In this document: positions 59,208 to 64,000 of the stretch, in pieces
How positions within the stretch are numbered: the first letter of the stretch is position 1
Layout: the number at the start of each line of letters is the position of its first letter
Origin: Xenophilus sp. L33
Lineage (GTDB): Bacteria > Pseudomonadota > Gammaproteobacteria > Burkholderiales > Burkholderiaceae_C
DNA: 64,000 nucleotides
Assembly (NCBI RefSeq): GCF_009765735.1
Contig: NZ_LMUW01000015.1
Span: 1-64,000 of the forward strand
Reading direction: 5' to 3'
Translations under genes and position numbers: made by a program
Notes under the pieces: model-generated
Databases searched by the model: none
What the model saw: the letters and a program-made list of their open reading frames with translations, nothing else
What the model was told of the DNA's origin: nothing

Positions 59208-61496
59208 TCAATCGCCGGCGCGATCCACCTGCGCCGCCGCCCGCAGCTCCCACCACGCCGGCAGCAGCGCCCGGATCTCCGGCCGCCCGAAGCGGTCGTC
59301 CAGGAGGTGCAGCACGCCGTCGTCGGTCTCGGTGCGGATGACGCGGCCGGCCGCCTGCACCACCTTCTGCAGCCCCGGATAGACGTAGGTGTAGGCGTAG
59401 CCGTCGCCGAACATCGCCTCCATGCGCTCGCGCATCACCTCGTTGGCCTCGTCGTGCTGCGGCAGCCCGAGGCTGGCGACGAAGGCGCCGACCAGGCGGT
59501 CGCCCGGCAGGTCGATGCCTTCGGCGAAGGCGCCGCCCAGCACCGCGAAGCCGATGCCGCGGCCGCCGGCCTCGAAGCGGGCCAGGAAATCCTCGCGCTC
59601 GGCCTCGCGCATGCCGCGCGCCTGGGTCCAGACCGGCACGCCCGGGCAGCGCCGGGTGAAGGCCTCGACCGCCCGCGCCAGGTAGTCGAAGCTGCTGAAG
59701 AAGGCCAGGTAGTTGCCCGGCCGCTCGGCGAACTGGCGGGCGATGATGCCGGTCAACGCCTGCATCGAGCCGGCCCGGTCGCGAAAGCGGGTCGAGACGT
59801 CGAGCGCCACATGCACCTGGAGTTGCTCGCTGCGAAAGGGCGAGCCGACGTCCAGCGTCGCGGTGTCGGCCGGCAAGCCCAGCGTGTCGCGGTAGAAGTC
59901 GAAGGGCGCCAGCGTGCCGGAGAAGCAGGCCGCCGAGGCGCAGGCGGCGAAGCGCCCGGACAGGAAGGGCGCCGGCACCAGGTTGCGGATCGCCAGCTCG
60001 CTCGGCGCGCCGGCGCCGCCCAGCAGCGACTCGAAGACCGAATGGCGGCCGAAGGTCTCGGCCAGCCGCGAGAAGGCGAGCAGGTCGAAGAAGCACTGCT
60101 GCAGCCGTCCCTGCGCCTCCTCGGGCCGGGCGGTGAAGTGCTCGGCCATCGCCGAGACCGCGTCCTGCAAGGTGCGCTCGAAGCGCTCGGGCACCTGGTC
60201 GGCGGCCTGGTAGGCGGCGGTCTGGTCGCGCTGCAGCAGCCGCCATTCGCGCGCCAGCTGGGCCAGCGCATTGCGGATCGCCGGCGGCGCCAGGCCCTGC
60301 ACCGCCTGCAGCGCCTCGATCGACAGCACGGCCGAATACATGCCGCGGGCCCGCGCGAGCAGGTTGTGGGCCTCGTCGACCAGCAGGCCGACGCGCCATT
60401 CCTCGTCCTTGGCGAGCGCGTGCAGGAAGGCGCTGCCGTCGAAGAAGTAGTTGTAGTCGCCGACCACCACGTCGGCCCAGCGCACCAGTTCCTGGCTCAG
60501 GAAATATGGGCAGACCGCATGCGACCGGGCGATGCGGCGCAGCGCCGGTCGGTCGAGCCAGGCATCGGCGACCGCTTCGGCGCGGGCCGCCGGCAGCCGG
60601 TCGTAGAAGCCCTTGGCCAGCGGACAGGCCTCGCCGTGGCAGGCGCGGCCCGGGTATTCGCAGACCTTCTCGCGGGCGCTCAGCTCCAGCACCCGCAGCG
60701 GCGCGCGGGCGTCGGCCAGCGTGCGCAGCGCGCCGAGGGCGACGCCGCGTCCGGAGGTCTTGGCGGTGAGGAAGAAGATCTTGTCCAGCCGCTGCGCCGG
60801 CGCCGCCTTGAGCAAGGGGAACAGGGTCGCCATCGTCTTGCCGATGCCGGTCGGCGCCTGCGCCAGCAGCGGCCGGCCGCTGGTGGCAGACCGCCAGACC
60901 GCCTCGGCCAACTGGCGCTGGCCGGCGCGGAATTCGCCGTGCGGGAAGGCCAGGGCGCCGAGCGCGGCGCCCAGCGCCGATCGATGGCCGGCTTCCTGGG
61001 TCGCCCAGGCCAGGTAGCGGCCGCACAGCGCCTCGAAGAGGCCGCGCAGCTCGTCGCGGCTGCGGCTTTCCTCCAGCACCACCTCCTTCTCGCTGCCGAG
61101 GTCGAGGTAGACCAGCGCGACCTCGATGCGCGGAAGATCGTCCCGCTCGCACAGCATCCACGCGTAGGTGCGGGCCTGGGCCCAGTGCAGCGCGCGGTGG
61201 TTGGCCTTGACGCCCTCGAAGTCGCCGCGGAAGGTCTTGATCTCCTCGACGCGGCCGCGATGCGGGTCGAAGCCGTCGGCCCGGCCGCGCACCTCGAGGC
61301 CCTCGAAGCGGCTGCCGAGCGCCACCTCGCATTCGTAGGCCGGCCCGCGCCGCGCCTGCACCAGCCGATGGCCCATCTGGCCTTCCTGGGCGCTCGGCGC
61401 CGGCACGAAGCGCAGGTCGAGGTCGCCGGCCTTGGCGCCGAAGGCGCACAGGGCCTTGACGGCCACCTTCAGGCCCGAGTCGCCGAGTCGAGTCAT
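59208..61496 (-). CDS. XPD/DinG-like helicase with N-terminal PD-(D/E)XK nuclease domain
   Basis: A 762-aa superfamily-2 DNA helicase. Residues of about 1-170 hold a Cas4-like nuclease motif set: GRADGFD, EEIKTFRG and QARTYAWML. The helicase follows: Walker A QAPTGIGKTMATLF, DEAH box LLVDEAHNLLA, and the last motif VVQAAGRVIRTE. Between motifs Ia and II are four Cys (VCEYPGRACHGEACPL, HAVCPYF) like the XPD [4Fe-4S] cluster. It would unwind and cut DNA in repair. The ATG at 61496 overlaps the TGA of the upstream Nramp gene by one base. Confidence 0.88.
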   Translation of the reverse strand: MTRLGDSGLKVAVKALCAFGAKAGDLDLRFVPAPSAQEGQMGHRLVQARRGPAYECEVALGSRFEGLEVRGRADGFDPHRGRVEEIKTFRGDFEGVKANHRALHWAQARTYAWMLCERDDLPRIEVALVYLDLGSEKEVVLEESRSRDELRGLFEALCGRYLAWATQEAGHRSALGAALGALAFPHGEFRAGQRQLAEAVWRSATSGRPLLAQAPTGIGKTMATLFPLLKAAPAQRLDKIFFLTAKTSGRGVALGALRTLADARAPLRVLELSAREKVCEYPGRACHGEACPLAKGFYDRLPAARAEAVADAWLDRPALRRIARSHAVCPYFLSQELVRWADVVVGDYNYFFDGSAFLHALAKDEEWRVGLLVDEAHNLLARARGMYSAVLSIEALQAVQGLAPPAIRNALAQLAREWRLLQRDQTAAYQAADQVPERFERTLQDAVSAMAEHFTARPEEAQGRLQQCFFDLLAFSRLAETFGRHSVFESLLGGAGAPSELAIRNLVPAPFLSGRFAACASAACFSGTLAPFDFYRDTLGLPADTATLDVGSPFRSEQLQVHVALDVSTRFRDRAGSMQALTGIIARQFAERPGNYLAFFSSFDYLARAVEAFTRRCPGVPVWTQARGMREAEREDFLARFEAGGRGIGFAVLGGAFAEGIDLPGDRLVGAFVASLGLPQHDEANEVMRERMEAMFGDGYAYTYVYPGLQKVVQAAGRVIRTETDDGVLHLLDDRFGRPEIRALLPAWWELRAAAQVDRAGD

Positions 61497-62806
61497 CAGA
61501 GCGAGACGATCAGCAGCGCGGCCGAGGCGGCGGCCATCGCGCCGGTGGCCAGCCAGCCGATCACCTTCCAGCGCTTGGGCAGCACCATCTTGCCCATCAC
61601 CTTGGCGCTGGAGGCGGCGATCATCACCGCCACCATCACCGGCACCGAGATGACGGCGTTGATCACCGCGGCCCAGAACAGGGCCGCGATCGGATTCAGC
61701 CCCGACAGGCTGATCGCCACGCCGAGCGCCATCGCCGCGGCCAGGATGGCGTAGAAGCTGCGCGCCTTCGCCAGCGGCAGGTCGAGCCCCTTGCGCCAGC
61801 GGAAGTAGCTGGCCACCGCCTCGGCCGCCGAGCCGGCCAGCACCGGCAAGGCCAGCATGCCGGTGCCCAGGATGCCGAGCGCGAACAGCGAGAAGGCGAA
61901 TTCGCCGGCGATCGGCCGCAGCGCCAGCGCCGCCTGCGAGGTGGTCTCGATGTTCGTCTGACCATGCGCGTGCAGGGTCGCGGCGGCGGCGGTGATGATG
62001 AAGAAGGCGATCAGGTTGGAGATGCCCATGCCGAAGGCGGTGTCCAGCCGCAGCCGGCGGAACTGCAGCCGCGCCTGGTGCGGCGCGATGCGCAGCGGCA
62101 GGTCGGCCGGCACGCGGCGGATCTCCTCCACCTCTTGCGAGGCCTGCCAGAAGAAGAGGTAGGGGCTGATGGTGGTGCCAAGGATGGCGACGATCGTCGT
62201 GACGTATTCGCGGCTCCACTGGAAGTGCGGCGCAAAGACGCCGCGCGCCGCCGCCGGCCAGTCGACCTGCACCGCGAACACCACCCCCACATAGGCGAAC
62301 AGCGACAAGGTCAGCCACTTGAGGATGCGCACGTAGCGCTGGTACGGCAGGAACACCTGCAGCAGCAGCGACAGCAGCCCGAAGCCGACCGCGTACCAGG
62401 CCGCGTGGCCGTGCGCCACCAGCGCGGCCGAGTCGCCCATCGCGCTCAGGTCGGCGCCGAGGTTGATCACGTTGGCGACGAGCAGCAGCAGCACCAGCGC
62501 GGCCACCAGCCACTTGGGGCAGAAGCGGGCGAAGGTCTCGGTGAGGTTCTTGCCGGTGACCCGGCCGATGCGCGCGCTGGCCAACTGGATGCCCATCATC
62601 AGCGGGTAGGTCAGCAGCAGGGTCCAGCCGACCGTGTAGCCGAATTGCGCGCCCGCCTGCGAGTAGGTGGCGATGCCGCTCGGGTCGTCGTCGGCGGCGC
62701 CGGTGATCAGGCCCGGACCGAGCTTGGTCCACCAGCGCTGGGACTCCGGCGCGACGACGGCAGCGGGCGTCGTGGCGGCACTCACGCTCGTCGGGGGGGT
62801 GCTCAT
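61496..62806 (-). CDS. Nramp-related divalent metal transporter (NRMT-like)
   Basis: A 436-aa membrane transporter of the Nramp superfamily with 11 or so helices. The helix-1 motif is GAADDDPSGIATYSQ, so DPSG replaces the classical DPGN. The helix-6 motif is TTISPYLFFWQASQEVEE, so the M-P-H signature is absent. These changes are typical of Nramp-related magnesium transporters rather than manganese/iron importers. Start MSTPPTSVS at 62806 is favoured because the longer frame reaches into the divergent slyD promoter. It is upstream of the helicase and overlaps it by one base. Confidence 0.85.
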   Translation of the reverse strand: MSTPPTSVSAATTPAAVVAPESQRWWTKLGPGLITGAADDDPSGIATYSQAGAQFGYTVGWTLLLTYPLMMGIQLASARIGRVTGKNLTETFARFCPKWLVAALVLLLLVANVINLGADLSAMGDSAALVAHGHAAWYAVGFGLLSLLLQVFLPYQRYVRILKWLTLSLFAYVGVVFAVQVDWPAAARGVFAPHFQWSREYVTTIVAILGTTISPYLFFWQASQEVEEIRRVPADLPLRIAPHQARLQFRRLRLDTAFGMGISNLIAFFIITAAAATLHAHGQTNIETTSQAALALRPIAGEFAFSLFALGILGTGMLALPVLAGSAAEAVASYFRWRKGLDLPLAKARSFYAILAAAMALGVAISLSGLNPIAALFWAAVINAVISVPVMVAVMIAASSAKVMGKMVLPKRWKVIGWLATGAMAAASAALLIVSL

Positions 62807-62892
62807 GGGTCGAGTCTAGCGGCCGCGCATTCAACGAGCCTGACCAGCGCAGTTAACATTCGGCCGACCACAGACCCCGACCTTCGAGCCCC

Positions 62893-63372
62893 ATGAAAAT
62901 CCAGAAAGACACCGCCGTCACCCTCCGCTACAAGGTCGCCGACGGCGTCACTGGCAAGCTGATCGAGGAAAGCCGCGACCCGATGGTCTACCTGCACGGC
63001 GGCTACGACAACACCTTCCCCAAGGTCGAGGCGGCGCTCGAAGGCCAGGAAGCCGGCTTCAAGGCCACCCTCGACCTGGCCCCCGAGGACGCCTTCGGCC
63101 AGCGCGACGAATCGCTGCTGCGCACCATCCCGAAGAGCGAGTTCCCGCCCGGCGTCAAGGTCGGCGGCCAGCTCGAAGGGCGCAACGAGCAGGGCGAGCC
63201 GCAGGTCTACACCGTGACCAAGATCAAGGGCCCGCAGGTGCTGCTCGACGGCAACCATCCGCTGGCCGGCAAGGCGCTGCGCTTCAGCCTCACCGTGACC
63301 GGCGTGCGCGCCGCCAGCGCCGAGGAGATCGCGCACCGTCACGTGCACGGGGAACACGGCCACCATCACTGA
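62893..63372 (+). CDS. slyD: FKBP-type peptidyl-prolyl isomerase SlyD
   Basis: A 159-aa SlyD. FKBP elements ([39 protein letters not shown]) flank an IF (insert-in-flap) chaperone domain with [20 protein letters not shown] and [13 protein letters not shown]. The C-terminal tail is His-rich ([15 protein letters not shown]) and binds nickel or other metals. SlyD helps protein folding and delivers nickel to hydrogenase or urease. The gene starts at ATG 62893, divergent from the Nramp-related gene over 86 bp. Confidence 0.94.
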   Translation: MKIQKDTAVTLRYKVADGVTGKLIEESRDPMVYLHGGYDNTFPKVEAALEGQEAGFKATLDLAPEDAFGQRDESLLRTIPKSEFPPGVKVGGQLEGRNEQGEPQVYTVTKIKGPQVLLDGNHPLAGKALRFSLTVTGVRAASAEEIAHRHVHGEHGHHH

Positions 63373-63484
63373 CGGCCACCGTCCTGCGTGCAGCGCCAAT
63401 GCGTTCCACGCGCGGGGACTTTCAGCGCTCGCCGGCGGCCCCACATTCGAACGATCGCCAGCCCTGTTGCAAGAAAGCTCCGCC

Positions 63485-64000
63485 ATGACCACCGACGACA
63501 TCGACAGCACCGCCACCAGCCCGATCCTGCGCATCAAGGCGCTCGGGTTCCCGTGGGAAACGATCGACCCGTTCCTGTTCTGCGTCTACCACGATGACGC
63601 CTACCCGGCCGGCAATGCCGCGCTGGGCCCGGACGCGCCGCTGGCCGGCCGCGAGATCGGCCAGGACTTCAGCCGCAAGGACGGCTGGAGCATGTACCAC
63701 GGCGAGACCGTGCCCGGCTTCCCCGGCCATCCGCACCGCGGCTTCGAGACGGTCACGGTGGTGCGCAAGGGCCTGATCGACCATTCCGACTCGCTCGGCG
63801 CGGCCGCCCGCTTCGGCGGCGGCGACGTGCAGTGGCTCACCGCCGGCAAGGGGATCGTCCACTCGGAGATGTTCCCGCTGCTCGACGGCGCCGGCCCGAA
63901 CCCACTGGAGCTGTTCCAGATCTGGCTCAACCTGCCGGCGCGCAGCAAGATGGCCGAGCCGCACTTCACCATGTTCTGGTCGGAGGACATCCCGGCCTTC
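63485..64000 (+). CDS. Pirin family protein, 3' end outside window
   Basis: The visible 172 residues form the N-terminal cupin of a pirin. Metal ligands are expected in [15 protein letters not shown] (two His) and in [11 protein letters not shown] (His and Glu). WMTAGRG-type pirin phrases are replaced by [12 protein letters not shown], close to consensus. [18 protein letters not shown] marks the start of the second part. Pirins bind iron and some oxidise quercetin or regulate enzymes. It follows slyD by 112 bp on the same strand. The stop is past the window end. Confidence 0.88.
   Translation, partial: MTTDDIDSTATSPILRIKALGFPWETIDPFLFCVYHDDAYPAGNAALGPDAPLAGREIGQDFSRKDGWSMYHGETVPGFPGHPHRGFETVTVVRKGLIDHSDSLGAAARFGGGDVQWLTAGKGIVHSEMFPLLDGAGPNPLELFQIWLNLPARSKMAEPHFTMFWSEDIPAF

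Overview
The window is chromosomal DNA from a high-GC Gram-negative bacterium. Gene families and neighbourhoods point to a betaproteobacterium of the order Burkholderiales, most likely Comamonadaceae: recA-recX, sucC-sucD followed by a TerC-type protein, a second IF-1 gene beside dbpA, the short form of ArgC, and a PilR-type sigma-54 pilin gene. Most of the sequence looks ordinary for such a genome, with very GC-rich coding and tight spacing. The stretch from about 8.7 to 28 kb, and above all 15.3-27.4 kb, is visibly richer in A+T.

Layout. 0-8.6 kb: a truncated proline/valine-repeat gene, a LysE exporter, an ECF sigma factor of the RpoE-ChrR type with two tandem ChrR-like anti-sigma factors and a textbook autoregulatory promoter, a retropepsin-like protein without its catalytic Asp, a three-gene molybdenum aldehyde oxidoreductase of the PaoABC type, and a FUSC-like membrane protein. 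8.7-16.4 kb: the minor-pilin operon pilV-pilW-pilX-pilY1-pilE-fimT. 16.7-27.2 kb: a small unknown gene, a TPR-containing GT41 (SPINDLY/OGT-like) protein glycosyltransferase and a VioA-like sugar aminotransferase on the + strand. These converge on a nine-gene minus-strand operon: ACP, KAS III, two SDRs, a NeuD-like acyltransferase, then a duplicated Rieske oxygenase/left-handed-beta-helix acyltransferase module. 27.4-28.0 kb: the major pilin gene pilA with a sigma-54 promoter. I read 8.7-28 kb as a type IV pilus locus with a built-in, probably undescribed, pathway for an N-acylated (possibly hydroxylated) 4-amino-sugar and the transferase that puts it on protein.

28-35.8 kb (minus strand): a cyclic-nucleotide phosphodiesterase, a CHASE2 adenylate/guanylate cyclase, an FHA protein, a PP2C phosphatase, a TerC-family protein, sucD and sucC. 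36-38.8 kb: argC, a DUF2164 gene broken by an amber codon, recX and recA with an SOS box. 39-42.6 kb: a MarR regulator, a two-component system, a 62-residue membrane protein and birA. 42.6-46.3 kb: a SET-domain lysine methyltransferase divergent from a topoisomerase III that carries a histone-H1-like linker and a SWIB domain. A 33-bp perfectly alternating purine/pyrimidine tract lies between them.

46.3-54.6 kb: a small lipoprotein, an amidohydrolase, an ECHDC3-like crotonase without catalytic Glu residues, a PuuD-like amidotransferase, a divergent MFS transporter/TIM-barrel isomerase pair, a trypsin-like S1C protein without catalytic His, and a catalase-fold haem protein. 54.6-64 kb: a long-leader operon (83-aa protein, IF-1, DbpA, 56-aa protein), several small unknown genes, an SGNH hydrolase, a PD-(D/E)XK-XPD helicase overlapping an Nramp-related transporter, slyD, and a pirin gene cut by the window end. 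Coordinates and motifs were read directly from the sequence. Family names rest on motif recognition without database searches.
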